Shown here: piece after piece, positions 9,899-19,959 of the stretch | Position numbering within the stretch: the stretch's first letter is position 1 | Layout: the number at the start of each line of letters is the position of its first letter | NCBI GenBank assembly: GCA_001600495.1 | Contig: BCKE01000023.1 | Location: 47,021 to 111,020, forward strand | Origin: Pilasporangium apinafurcum | Lineage: Eukaryota; Oomycota; Peronosporomycetes; Pythiales; Pythiaceae | DNA: 64,000 nucleotides | Direction: 5' to 3' | Made by a program: the position numbers and the translations under genes | Notes under the pieces: generated by a model | The model's input: only the letters and a program-made list of their open reading frames with translations | What the model was told of the DNA's origin: nothing | Databases searched by the model: none

Positions 9899-10939
9899 AT
9901 GGAGATCAAGGCGACGCCGGAATCGCTGACGTGGCAGGATCGCGAAATCCGCTTCGATGTGGCCACATCAGCGATGGAGCTACGCAAGGGCGAAATCACC
10001 ATTGACGCTATTAACTCGGTTGAAGACACAAAAGGGAACAACGGCGAGCGCGGGTCACTGGAGATCACAAATCTGCGGTTATTGTGGGCGTCACACAAGT
10101 CCGTGCGCACCAATTTGAGTATCGGCTACAGCTGCATCCAGACTATCAAAATCCGCACAGCCACTTCCAAACTGCGTGGGAGCACGCAGGCGCTCTATAT
10201 CATGACCAAATATGCTAACAGCCGCTTCGAGTTCATCTTCACGAGTCTCGTGAAAGCGAGTCCCCGGCTTTTCACAACAATCCAGGCCGTGTTTCGCTCT
10301 TACGAGACCACGAAATTATACCGCGAACTGAAACTGCGCGGCGCTATCATCAAAGACAAGGAACTGATGCTGTTGCCACATGAACAGGTTTACACACGAC
10401 TCAATGGCGTCTGGAACTTGTCCTCCGACCAGGGCAATCTCGGCACGTTCTTCGTCACGAACGTGCGGATTGTCTGGCATGCCAACCTCGCTGAGAACTT
10501 TAACGTAAGTATTCCGTACATGCAGATCAATTCAGGACGGATCCGCAGCTCTAAGTTTGGGCCTGCACTCGTCATCGAGACTTCTGCTGCAAGCGGTGGG
10601 TACATTCTCGGGTTTCGTGTGGATCCAGAAGAGCGGTTGCATGATCTATTCAAAGAAATTCAGAGTCTGCATCAGGTGTTCTCGACCAATCCGATCTATG
10701 GAGTTGAATATGAGATCGAGGAGAAACCGGCGAATTTGGAAGCGCTCAAGCAACCACGTAAGATGGATGACGTGGAGATTGAAGAGGATTATTCCAGCTC
10801 CATGGACGCTTTTGCGGCTTACTATGCTGCTGTCAACAAGAACCAGGATCGCCCGCCAGTTTATTCGAAAGAGTTGGGGCTTGCTATTGAAAGTCTCCCC
10901 GAAGGGTTCAGTGTCAGCGACCTGTGGTACGTCAACTAG
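9899..10939 (+). CDS. BBS5: Bardet-Biedl syndrome 5 protein (BBSome subunit)
   Basis: BBS5 is a subunit of the BBSome, the coat complex that moves membrane proteins into and out of cilia, and it binds phosphoinositides. A single exon encodes 346 aa, close to the 341 aa of animal BBS5. The two PH-like domains are visible as a repeat: residues about 25–150 ([24 protein letters not shown]) and about 155–270 ([27 protein letters not shown]). The conserved C-terminal region includes [20 protein letters not shown] and the terminal [15 protein letters not shown]. The start at 9899 gives the expected N-terminus containing [11 protein letters not shown]. Its presence implies a flagellated stage. It converges on the amidohydrolase gene with about 170 bp between them. 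Confidence 0.97.
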   Translation: MEIKATPESLTWQDREIRFDVATSAMELRKGEITIDAINSVEDTKGNNGERGSLEITNLRLLWASHKSVRTNLSIGYSCIQTIKIRTATSKLRGSTQALYIMTKYANSRFEFIFTSLVKASPRLFTTIQAVFRSYETTKLYRELKLRGAIIKDKELMLLPHEQVYTRLNGVWNLSSDQGNLGTFFVTNVRIVWHANLAENFNVSIPYMQINSGRIRSSKFGPALVIETSAASGGYILGFRVDPEERLHDLFKEIQSLHQVFSTNPIYGVEYEIEEKPANLEALKQPRKMDDVEIEEDYSSSMDAFAAYYAAVNKNQDRPPVYSKELGLAIESLPEGFSVSDLWYVN

Positions 10940-11107
10940 AGCTCGGAGAATGCAGCTGGACAATTTGAAGTGAATCTGTCAGTCATTCGAAATCCATGTT
11001 TTATGAAGAGAAAACACTACAAAGTGATTCTGAACATTTCTTTTGGTGCAAAGAGCAGTCATTGTTTCATGACAAAAACATGCAAACACAAAATTGAAAC
11101 ACACATC

Positions 11108-12499
11108 TCATGTGCCAATAGGACGGTAGCCAGTGCGTCGAGAACGCTGACGGAGGAATTCCCAGCCCTTGATCAACGCTGCACCACTGACAGCTCCCCA
11201 AAAGAACGTCCAGAACGACGAATGATGAGGTGGACAAGCCACTGTCGCGACTGCTTCTGGCGTGAACGTGGTTGAGGATGTTTCTTTCCCTGCTGACTGG
11301 TCCAACACTTTTGATTTCACATCGTCAGAAGGTGGACCCTGCGCGGAAGCAGAGTTTCCTTGTTTTTCCAGCAATGCCTCAATCTGTTCGCGTGGAGGGA
11401 GATCTACGGTCTTTGCATGATTTTCAGGATCGAGCAGTGTGTCCGTGATCTCAGCGAACCAGTCACCATAGGTCACTGGAATGGCACGACGGCTCGCCGA
11501 ATTGGTGAAGTCCAATGCGTTCAAATCGATGCGACGTAGCAGTTGATTAGCGGTGGATTGGAAATAGAGCTTCTTGCGTCTGTGATCACGCACCAGTGAC
11601 CACTCGGTAGCTTCTTTAGACGGTGGACGCACAACAGTGTTGAGAATATGAAGCGTATCGGAAATAACGAGCTGCTCCTCCGTGGCCCGCAGGTACGAGG
11701 CGTTCTCTGGCGCGCCAATATAACCTAGAGGCGCAAAGTGGTTGAGATATGATACGCGCAGGAATCGCGCAGTGGAGCTGTAGCCACTCGGGTAGCTATG
11801 GTTGTAGCCGTTCTGGATTAATAGTTCCAATTGCTCATTAAGCGGTGGGTCGTTCGTAAGCACATCATTGACGTTGTCGTACACTTTGGCCTCACCGTTG
11901 ATGAATTCTATAACAAGGCTCTTTCCCTGTGCGTCATGGACGCTCACGTGCAATGGCACACGGTGCGTAGGGTTATCACGACGCAGTAATTTGCCAATGC
12001 GCGGATCATACTCGGCGACTTGAAAATCGTGGTTCAGTGCGGCGCGCACTTCGTCCACTGTCGCGTAGTTGCCCAGAAGATACGAACAGACAGATGTCAC
12101 GATAGGGAGTTGATCCTTTTCATCATGATTCGTGGAAGAAGCGTTCACTTCTTCTGGAATCGGGTACTTTGTAGCCACAAGATAGAGCCACGCTGCGGAT
12201 AATCCGACCTCATTGAGACCATCAGACGCGACGTTGGTATCAAACATGTTCATGGCCACAAAGCCGTACTTGTTAGTCCACTGGTAGTCTGGGCACGTGG
12301 CGCACTGGTACACAGGCAACTCTTGGAAGGACGTATTGCGAGGAATTACTTCCACAACTGTCCGTAGGTCCTCTACAAAGTCCATCGACCGGCCGGTCAC
12401 GACACTGGTGGTCGTCGTGTTGAGCAGGAAATCCGTACATGCCTGAGTAGTGCTCGCGGCTGCTAACACGGCTACGAACACGCTGGTGATCTTCATCAT
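11108..12499 (-). CDS. Secreted Ntn-type amidohydrolase (choloylglycine hydrolase/penicillin acylase-like), membrane-tailed
   Basis: This 463-aa, single-exon protein belongs to the linear-amide C–N hydrolase group, whose N-terminal cysteine is the nucleophile after the leader is removed. Residues 1–20 form a hydrophobic leader ending TTQA, directly followed by Cys21 (ACTDFLL). The other family landmarks follow: GRSMDF (Arg37, Asp40) and SDGLNEVGLSAAWLY with the conserved Asn. The C-terminus, after a spacer of about 90 residues, has a hydrophobic segment (FWTFFWGAVSGAALI) followed by basic residues, so the enzyme is probably anchored in a membrane with the catalytic part outside or in the lumen. 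Bacterial relatives cleave bile-salt, penicillin V or N-acyl-homoserine-lactone amides; the substrate here is unknown. The tail is not typical of bacterial members. Confidence 0.85.
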   Translation of the reverse strand: MMKITSVFVAVLAAASTTQACTDFLLNTTTTSVVTGRSMDFVEDLRTVVEVIPRNTSFQELPVYQCATCPDYQWTNKYGFVAMNMFDTNVASDGLNEVGLSAAWLYLVATKYPIPEEVNASSTNHDEKDQLPIVTSVCSYLLGNYATVDEVRAALNHDFQVAEYDPRIGKLLRRDNPTHRVPLHVSVHDAQGKSLVIEFINGEAKVYDNVNDVLTNDPPLNEQLELLIQNGYNHSYPSGYSSTARFLRVSYLNHFAPLGYIGAPENASYLRATEEQLVISDTLHILNTVVRPPSKEATEWSLVRDHRRKKLYFQSTANQLLRRIDLNALDFTNSASRRAIPVTYGDWFAEITDTLLDPENHAKTVDLPPREQIEALLEKQGNSASAQGPPSDDVKSKVLDQSAGKETSSTTFTPEAVATVACPPHHSSFWTFFWGAVSGAALIKGWEFLRQRSRRTGYRPIGT

Positions 12500-13108
12500 G
12501 CAGTAGCTCTTCTTCTTCTTCTCGTCTTCTCGTCGATGCCGCTGATTGCGGACTGGGCTCTTTCTTTTTCTTTATGTGGTGGTTACGCCACATGTAAAAA
12601 TCGAACCATATGATAAAACTTGATGTCAATACAAGGTGGAATGAGAGTAAGCACCCAATTTACCAATTACTAAATCAAGTATAATAAACTTCTATTCACC
12701 TACTTTTGGTAAAAACGTATATTACTGTACTGTCTACATTTCTAAATGATGTCAAGAATGCACTTCAAGGACTGGAATTTGGTGGATCTTGGCCCTTGAC
12801 AATTTTCACCAAACGATTGAGCACTTGCGATCTTATCTTGTGCATTTGAAAACACCATCAACGCCCAAGTACGAATGACAACTTATATCATGATTGTACA
12901 TTCGCTGAATTTGATGTATAGCTTAGCGTATAATCATAAGGTTCGCTTCGTGTGAGTGCACGATTGAATTTTATCCAATTCTCCGTACATGCATGAAGTC
13001 CTTTATACATCTCCATATCCATAACTGCATCAAAACAACCACGCAGAATTTTTCTTCTTAAATTATTTTTATTTTGCTGATTTAACCCACACAATTAACT
13101 AAATACAT
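12500..13108. other. Intergenic DNA, nothing recognised
   Basis: This AT-rich stretch separates two minus-strand genes. It holds the 5' leader of the amidohydrolase at its left end, including a GAAGAA-type purine-rich region when read on the minus strand. I see no further gene. Confidence 0.5.
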
Positions 13109-14707
13109 CTAAAGCAACACACCATCGTCGACACTGCCATGGGTGCTATTAACTTCACTAGTAGTCTCCATGCCTTCCTCTTCGTCCTGTGGCGGTAGTG
13201 TGATGGAGTCGTAGCGCGCATCCAGTACCACATTCAGTACCGTCTGTAGCGGTGTGAGCTCCACACCTGTGAGCACCGACTTGAGAATGGCAGTCGAGAA
13301 GCCTGAGACGAGCGACACCTTTGCTTGGCCACAGAATGTCGGAAAATCTGTGACAGAGCCATTCACGTTCCAAAACACGAGATGCGGCACCTCGTAGCCT
13401 GCTGCTTCGAAATCACGCTTAAGCGTATCGTAGTTAGTCTCAAATTTGGAATCGGCGCTGTTAAACTGCATGTCAGACACCACAATCAGCCGTTGCGGCA
13501 TCTGATCTGCTTGCAGGTTGGCGCCTTTGGCTAGTTTCAGAATCGCGCGGAATGCTGCGGCAAAGTTTGTGGATCCACCCCACCGCGCGCGCGCCAGACA
13601 ACCCACACGCTCAAAGAGTGTTGAGCCAACTATATGGTGAAATTTTGGTTGCGACTCAAAAGTCAGCACTAGGTCTTTGTACTCATCATGAGCCAATGAT
13701 GACACGAGCAGGCCCAATGCGATTGACACCTCCATTGGCCGGCCACACATAGACCCTGAAACGTCCGACAGCACAAGCGTCTTTTTTAAGTCACCCGTCT
13801 TCGCGGCATCTTCTACTAAGACCTTCCACTGTGCTTCCAGCAGCTCGTCCACAACGGAGTTATTCACTGTGTTCCTGCGCCCCAAGTACTCAGCCACAAT
13901 CTGGTGCGGGAACAAGACCTTAGCATTCACTTTGGTCTTTCCGGTAGCCAGTGCTTTTTTGTATTCTGCGAATTTCTCTGGTATGTGACGCTCGAACGCA
14001 TGTTGGGGCTTGCCGTGGATATGCACCGCCACACTTGGTACCTTGTTTAGCTCGATGGCATCCCACTCCTTGGCACACATGTGGCGTTCCAGCAACCGAA
14101 GCTCCGCACGAAGTGGTGACAAATAGGTCTTGCGCAGTTCCGCACGGGTGATGCCCATGTGACGACTCAACTTTTTGTTCATCTTTAGTTTTTTGTCCAG
14201 TGCTTTCTTCTCTGATGGAATCCACTTTGCACAGAGCGAGATCGATGCATAATCGTCATTCGACTCTTTTTTCTTCAATGTCGCCAAATCCTTCGTCAGC
14301 TGCAAACGCAACAACTCCAATGCATCTTTTTCCACTTTGGAGTCCATAAGTGCCATTGGGTCGTCGAAACGACCGTATTTACCGATGAACTCCTTCAGGT
14401 TGTGTGTGAGAGCACGAGGCTGGTTTTTCGCCAGCCACTCGAGCGCATACCGACCAATCTCTCGCTCGCCTTTTCCGCCACGACAGTCGCGAACATACGC
14501 CACAAGCTTAAGTGTGTGCAAGGCGTCTTCATTGTACGAATCCTGCAGCAAAGTGAGGAATCGCTCTTTGGCTACGCCACGCAGCGAACCGTAAAAGAAA
14601 TCCACACGCGCATTACCTGTTGCTGCATGTGAAACCGCACCATTCCATGTCGTGGTTGTCGTGTTGGACGCAGCAACATGTTGCTTGGCGACCTGAGCGA
14701 ATGACAT
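13109..14707 (-). CDS. DUF2828/vWA-like (TROVE-related) protein
   Basis: A single exon encodes 532 aa. The N-terminal half has the helical-repeat signature of DUF2828: DFFYGSLRG, LVAYVRDCRGGKGEREIGR, FIGKYGRFDDPMAL and ISLCAKWIPSEKK. The C-terminal half is a von Willebrand factor A-like domain with a metal-site motif DVSGSM (DxSxS), then WGGSTNFAAAF and RLIVVSDMQF. Members occur in plants, Dictyostelium and stramenopiles, and resemble Ro60/TROVE proteins, which bind RNA. The function of the DUF2828 branch is not established. The complete MIDAS motif suggests metal-dependent ligand binding. The C-terminus ends in a short acidic tail. Start is the first ATG, giving MSFAQVAKQH. Confidence 0.88.
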   Translation of the reverse strand: MSFAQVAKQHVAASNTTTTTWNGAVSHAATGNARVDFFYGSLRGVAKERFLTLLQDSYNEDALHTLKLVAYVRDCRGGKGEREIGRYALEWLAKNQPRALTHNLKEFIGKYGRFDDPMALMDSKVEKDALELLRLQLTKDLATLKKKESNDDYASISLCAKWIPSEKKALDKKLKMNKKLSRHMGITRAELRKTYLSPLRAELRLLERHMCAKEWDAIELNKVPSVAVHIHGKPQHAFERHIPEKFAEYKKALATGKTKVNAKVLFPHQIVAEYLGRRNTVNNSVVDELLEAQWKVLVEDAAKTGDLKKTLVLSDVSGSMCGRPMEVSIALGLLVSSLAHDEYKDLVLTFESQPKFHHIVGSTLFERVGCLARARWGGSTNFAAAFRAILKLAKGANLQADQMPQRLIVVSDMQFNSADSKFETNYDTLKRDFEAAGYEVPHLVFWNVNGSVTDFPTFCGQAKVSLVSGFSTAILKSVLTGVELTPLQTVLNVVLDARYDSITLPPQDEEEGMETTSEVNSTHGSVDDGVLL

Positions 14708-15442
14708 TCTTGTTGGAGATTGGTGTGGTGGGATGATTGGGTTGGACAGTGCAAGGCGAATTTGGAAATGAGCAGATCTGAATATTCAAATTCAATGCAA
14801 TCTTTATGGGTTGTTGCTTTTTTGGTGAGTGGTGGTCATATAATGGTGAGTGATGGCCGATAAAGTTGGTCAAGGATATATGGCCAGCAATGGTGTGTGG
14901 CATACCTGAGAGAGTGCTCGAAAACATGACCATAAGTTTTCACTCGTCACCATCTTGTAGATCGTGGGTACAACAAATGACTACGCAAGTGTGGGTTGCT
15001 TTTTTCCACCTGGATTGAACGTAAAGACCAATGCTAATACATAAATATAGATAGATCTGTTCCAATATCGTGTCTGTGGGTTGACAACCAGCATACTCGT
15101 GGTGTGTTGTTCAATATGGTCAGGCAAACCAAAACACAAATTTCATCGAGCAGATATTGTGTCCTTATGCTATAGATACCAATTTGTCAGTGCAAGTTGA
15201 GACTTAATATTTGTTTCATAGATCTGGTGTTAGTGGCACTCTACCCGTGAGTTTCACAGACTCATCAGTCACATTTACTGCATATCTGCTTTTGATTTTG
15301 ATCTGTACATCGAAATCGCTGAATGCTACTAACCACAATGTCGATCATATAAAATTGGAAGCCCAAGAGAGATGAGAGAGCACTGGGCATATCTATTAGT
15401 ATTGAATATACGGTTTCTCACACAAGCAAAAATACGTTAAAT
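14708..15442. other. Intergenic DNA, nothing recognised
   Basis: This spacer is AT-rich with no protein-like frame on either strand. Its left end is the promoter region of the DUF2828 gene. No repeat or RNA gene is apparent. Confidence 0.5.
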
Positions 15443-16798
15443 TCACTGAAAAAGCGCAAAAGAGATCGCCAGGAGCATGACATTCAGTGCAAGTATGGCG
15501 CTCACACTAGCGGCACTGCTATCCGTGCTGCCGGTGTTGGAGGCGTCAGCGCCAGAGTTGGAGGACGTATCGAGCGACGAGTTGGACGCGAGCCACTGCG
15601 TAATGAACTTGCCGAGATTGTCTCCCTCGGTGCTGGTGCCGTTGTTGTAGTACGCTGTCTGGGTGAGGTAGACATGCTGCTCGCTTTCGATGTAGAAGGT
15701 CGAGACCTTGTCGCTAATGGCTTTGTAGGCGTCTATAATTGCCGTCATGTTAGAATAAAAGTCTTCACCAGAGATGAGATCTGGGAATGGGTAGTGCAAG
15801 ATGCCTTCCTTGATCATCTGGTAGAAATATCGTTGCGTGTGGTCGTACTTGCTGTCAATGAAGAGCCAGTTGACGGTTGGGATCTCCTCCATCAGCGCCG
15901 ACATCATCTCGGTGACCGTCAACACCTGACTATTACACTCAGACATGATGGACGCGGGTGCCTTCAGATCAACGTCACACGTGCCGTAGTAGTCGACAAG
16001 TTTCCCACCTGGGAAGCTGTCAGGCAAGGCACCAACGTAACTGTCGGCGAGGATGTCGAGTTTGATGGACTTCTCTTCCACCTGCCACATATCAGCGACT
16101 AGTGCACTGAGGATCTGCGCGCCCATGGATCCGGCACTGGAGCCACCGAGGACGATGTGTTCCGGTTCAGGATAGTTCTCCAATGCCCACGTAAGCGCCG
16201 CTAAAGAATTGACGTATCCAACCTGATGGATGGACATATTCTGCCCAAGACATTCATCATAGCCGAGGATTTTTTCAATGCCAGTTTCGGTGGAGCCGTT
16301 GGTCTTGTTGCCGACATGCAAGTCACCAGTGCAGTAAGGCAAATGGACAATGTTCCAGTCGTTGAAGAGGTTGTCCGGGTCTGAGCGGTTGAGCACACCG
16401 ACGCTGAGCGCACGCGCGTTTGGATAGAAGGTGCCACCATCGACCGAGCATTGTAGCGCAAAGTTGCACGTAAGGTCGTCAAAACAGGCGCCGCCACCTT
16501 GGAGGTAGAGGAAGAGCTTGGTTTTGTCAAGGCCGTCGGTCGGGAAGACTTGAAAGAAGTAGGTTGCGTTCGTTTCCATCCACGTCGTGCCGGTCGTGTT
16601 GCTCCAGTCGTCGAACGCGCAACGTGTGTCACCACCAGGAAATATGAGTGTACTTTGATCCAATGCTGACGGACTCAGATCTTCCACGGCGCATGCGTTC
16701 GTATCACTGATAATACATTCTTCGTCCCCATCACGAGCGAAGGCGACATCGTTTAGTGCTGCAAAGGCGAGTGCAGCTGCAACTACTTTCCACATCAT
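15443..16798 (-). CDS. Pectin acetylesterase/Notum-family hydrolase, probably GPI-anchored
   Basis: This 451-aa single-exon protein belongs to the alpha/beta-hydrolase family that includes plant pectin acetylesterases and animal Notum. Residues 1–21 form a signal peptide. Family motifs are LFLYLQGGGACFDD (oxyanion region), DWNIVHLPYCTGDLHVG, and the nucleophile elbow LGGSSAGSMG with Ser221. The Asp is likely in the LADSYVG region, and the His in ESEQHVYL. Several N-x-S/T sites fit secretion. The C-terminus has a Ser/Gly/Asn-rich stretch and then a hydrophobic tail (ILALNVMLLAISFALF), consistent with GPI attachment. In an oomycete this enzyme could deacetylate plant pectin or another ester; the substrate cannot be read from sequence. 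Confidence 0.9.
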   Translation of the reverse strand: MMWKVVAAALAFAALNDVAFARDGDEECIISDTNACAVEDLSPSALDQSTLIFPGGDTRCAFDDWSNTTGTTWMETNATYFFQVFPTDGLDKTKLFLYLQGGGACFDDLTCNFALQCSVDGGTFYPNARALSVGVLNRSDPDNLFNDWNIVHLPYCTGDLHVGNKTNGSTETGIEKILGYDECLGQNMSIHQVGYVNSLAALTWALENYPEPEHIVLGGSSAGSMGAQILSALVADMWQVEEKSIKLDILADSYVGALPDSFPGGKLVDYYGTCDVDLKAPASIMSECNSQVLTVTEMMSALMEEIPTVNWLFIDSKYDHTQRYFYQMIKEGILHYPFPDLISGEDFYSNMTAIIDAYKAISDKVSTFYIESEQHVYLTQTAYYNNGTSTEGDNLGKFITQWLASNSSLDTSSNSGADASNTGSTDSSAASVSAILALNVMLLAISFALFQ

Positions 16799-17915
16799 TT
16801 TCTCTTGTCTGACTCGCGCTTTTTGAGTTGATCAATAGATATCGCTCACTGTTGGTGGTCGAACGTGGCGGTGAAATTCGAAATGGAGTGCCAGGAAACC
16901 AGATGAGGGAACGGATTGCGTTGTTTGGTAGAGTTTACAGCTCACATCTTCTCCTCGTGGCCAGCAGTGTATGTGTAACGCATTGCCAACAGGTCTGTTG
17001 CACTGCTTTTGCACGAAGCTATTCAGAGCAAATATGTCAGGCTGTCAACTGCTTCAAATATTATATGTTACAAAACACGATACTTTCATTTGTAGTTTAT
17101 ATATATTACTAGAGATTAATATCTTATAATGATTTCTATAGTAAAAAATATACCATTTTATGTAAATATGTATTGGGAGAGAGTGGAATAAGTGGATCGT
17201 TCCGAAAGACAAGTAGCAGCAGCTGGTATCCATTTTCTTTTTGGTGGATATGCCTAACGATCTGAGAAGCTCCATTGGCCAAGAAAAGAGCCGAGCAGCT
17301 CTGTTCCGATTTGATTTTTGATGGAATTGATGCTACTGTACTATTACCTTGGAACGACGCTAAACCGACTTGCTTCCTGCAATCGAAATTCTATTTGTGT
17401 ACGGTACCATTGTCACATGGATCCCAAAAAGTATTCAGAATGTCGATCCTGAAGCAGTGCTCATGTGTTATGTGAATTTTGTAATCATGCCATGCTTTGA
17501 TTATGAGTTTTACTAGGAAAACGGATAAGTAGCTGAAGGATGTATCCTCTGGATGCCACTGTGAGCAACACTATGCATTGTTTTACATCGACAGATCCCA
17601 AGCCATCCATTCCCCCAAGAAAACAGCAACGCACATGGCCAATCCATGTCACACAACTGAGCACCTGTCTTATGGCATACCTCATTTCTAAACCGTATAT
17701 TCGTTTAAAAAGGTTGTAATTTTAATCTTTATTTAACGTGGTATACTTTATATTAGTCATATCCTGTTTTTGATCGAATTTAAGGTCCTGGTCTATTTGG
17801 CGCGAGCTGCTCCCGCCATTTCGCGCTCAACAACCGGCATCTTCTTCCTTTCCACCCACTCAGCAGAGCGGAGGGGAATATCACATACACACCAGAGGAG
17901 ACAACGACCGAGAGG
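16799..17915. other. Intergenic DNA between divergent genes, nothing recognised
   Basis: This 1.1-kb region lies between the divergent pectin acetylesterase-like and SSRP1 genes. The segment 17040–17170 is very AT-rich. A 66-codon frame at 17275–17475 has some protein-like stretches but no recognisable domain, and I do not annotate it. No repeat is evident. Confidence 0.45.
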
Positions 17916-19547
17916 ATGACGGAGGCGACACTGAACAATGTCTTCTGGGGGCATAGTGATGGCGTGTTAGTGCTCTCAGCATCCGGTTTGCTCTGGCGCA
18001 GTCGCACAACCGAGGCGCAGAAGAAACTGCTGAAGGACGACATTGTGACGATGCTGTGGACGCCTGTGGGCGAGAAGAACAATCATATCAAGGTGTATCA
18101 GAAAGGCGGCAAGTACGTGCGCTTCACAGGGCTTAAGCGCAGAGACATCGAGCAGTTGAAGGCACACGTGGAATCGCATTTCGATCGCGAACTGGAACAA
18201 GAGAAGGTCTCTAGCACCGGCGGCAATTGGGGGGAAATGAAGTTTGAAGGCACGAACCTCAACTTTCGTGACAACGACGCCAGCGTGCTGGAATTCCCAC
18301 TGGAACAGGTTTCACAGTGTGCGTTACCAGGTAAAAATGAAGTTGAACTGCAGTTCCACGAGGACGATACAGTCGCTGGAGATGAAGAAACGCTCGTAGA
18401 AATGCGTCTCTATCTGCCACCTGGGGATGGTAGCGACGAGATGTTGACGGCAGAAAGTTTCCGTGACGAGGTATTACAACGTGCCAATATCCGCAGTGTT
18501 ACGGGTAAGAGCATCGTGGAACTGGACGAATCTATTGGTACGTTCCTCACTCCGAGAGGTCGCTACGGGGTGGAAATCTATGGCACATTCTTGCGTATGC
18601 ACGGCAAGACGTTCGACTACAAAATCATGTACTCGAATATCAACCGTTGCTTCCTGCTTGAATTACCTAACGGTATCAACACGGCGTTTGTGATCAGTCT
18701 GGAGGAGCCTATTCGTCAGGGAAAGCAAGGGTATCCGCACTTGGTGCTCCAGTTGAGCAAGGAAGATGTGCACATTGACGTTCATCTCTCGCCTGAAGAA
18801 ATCAAGAAGTATAATGGAAACATTCATGAGCGCATGTCTGGTGCGTTGCCACAGATTGTAGCGACACTGTTCAAGTTTATTATTGGAAAGAAAGTGTACA
18901 CGTCGGGAAAATTCAAGACACACAGCGGTGATCGCGCTGTGAAATGTGCTGTCAAGGCACAGACGGGTGTTCTGTTCCCGTTGGAGAAGTCGTTCATGTT
19001 TATCCACAAGCCCACGACGTTTATTCGATACGAGGAGATTGAATACATTGAATTCCAGCGGTACGCAGGGCAAAGTGGATCATCTGCGAGTCGAAATTTC
19101 GATTTGTTGGTGAGCTGTAAATCTGTGGGTGGGGAACCCGCGCGTGAGCATTTATTTTCTGCTATCGATCGACGGGAATTTCCTGAGCTGAGTCAGTTCT
19201 TGACATCGAAGAAACTGCGCATTCGGAACCTGAAGGAATCGCATCCAAGCGGTCAGGCCACGAAGAAACGCGGTTTTAACGAGTATTTAGAAGAATTAGG
19301 ACCAGAAGAGGGCGAGATCGAAGACGACGAAGATGAAGAAGAGGAAGACTCAGATTTCGGACCAGGAGACGATTCGAACGCGTCCTCAGGGGATTACAGC
19401 GATGAAAGCCTGAGTGGGCAGGAGTCGGAGGACGATGAGAACGAAGGTGATGGTGCGGAAGAAAAGAAGAAGAAAAAGAAAAAAGACAAGAAGGACAGTA
19501 GCAAGAAGAGAAAGAAACACAAGAAAAACGATGCCGACGAGGAATAA
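17916..19547 (+). CDS. SSRP1: FACT complex subunit SSRP1/Pob3
   Basis: SSRP1 pairs with Spt16 in FACT, the histone chaperone that opens and rebuilds nucleosomes during transcription and replication. A single exon encodes 543 aa. The N-terminal PH-like domain (residues about 1–105) includes LLWRSRTTEAQK and FTGLKRRDIEQL. The structure-specific recognition and middle domains (about 180–440) carry FLTPRGRYGVEIYGTFLRMHGKTFDYKI (quoted only in part: LTPRGRYGVEIYGTFLR), LPNGINTAFVISL and TFIRYEEIEYIEFQR. The tail is acidic from about 455 to 510, then lysine-rich. There is no HMG box, so the architecture is that of fungal Pob3, where a separate HMG protein supplies DNA binding. It converges on the RING gene with about 410 bp between them. 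Confidence 0.96.
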   Translation: MTEATLNNVFWGHSDGVLVLSASGLLWRSRTTEAQKKLLKDDIVTMLWTPVGEKNNHIKVYQKGGKYVRFTGLKRRDIEQLKAHVESHFDRELEQEKVSSTGGNWGEMKFEGTNLNFRDNDASVLEFPLEQVSQCALPGKNEVELQFHEDDTVAGDEETLVEMRLYLPPGDGSDEMLTAESFRDEVLQRANIRSVTGKSIVELDESIGTFLTPRGRYGVEIYGTFLRMHGKTFDYKIMYSNINRCFLLELPNGINTAFVISLEEPIRQGKQGYPHLVLQLSKEDVHIDVHLSPEEIKKYNGNIHERMSGALPQIVATLFKFIIGKKVYTSGKFKTHSGDRAVKCAVKAQTGVLFPLEKSFMFIHKPTTFIRYEEIEYIEFQRYAGQSGSSASRNFDLLVSCKSVGGEPAREHLFSAIDRREFPELSQFLTSKKLRIRNLKESHPSGQATKKRGFNEYLEELGPEEGEIEDDEDEEEEDSDFGPGDDSNASSGDYSDESLSGQESEDDENEGDGAEEKKKKKKKDKKDSSKKRKKHKKNDADEE

Positions 19548-19959
19548 CTTTGAAATCTTTAAGCAAGTATTCACTGAAGGCTTTCTTTTTTACAAGATAA
19601 TAAATGAACCATATTTCTTACAAGAGACAAGCCTCACATCGTTTATAGACAAATCTTCTTATATTACAAAAGAAAAGAAGACGATGAACGAAAGGAAAAT
19701 GAACAAAATGACTAACTCCCTACCTACCAGCCTACTGACTAGACGACTTACTCACACGAGGGTCTCTTCCCAAATCCATCAGCAGTCAATCAAACCATAA
19801 CAATCTTGTGTTTGACTTGATACGATACGACCTCCTCTCAAAACTAAGACATTTACCTAAAAGAACAAAAGCACGACTTGCATGTGCTTCATTACTGCAC
19901 GACTTCCTTCTCAACATTCGGCATATTCCTGTAGTCTATTGTATTGGCTTCTTGAAATT
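19548..19959. other. 3' regions of two convergent genes
   Basis: This spacer lies between the stop codons of SSRP1 and the RING-protein gene. It is AT-rich and holds no protein-like frame. It presumably contains both 3' untranslated regions. Confidence 0.5.

Noticed and set aside
17275-17475. A 66-codon frame in the spacer before SSRP1
   Set aside because: No domain, no homologous feature nearby, and cysteine-rich random-looking composition.
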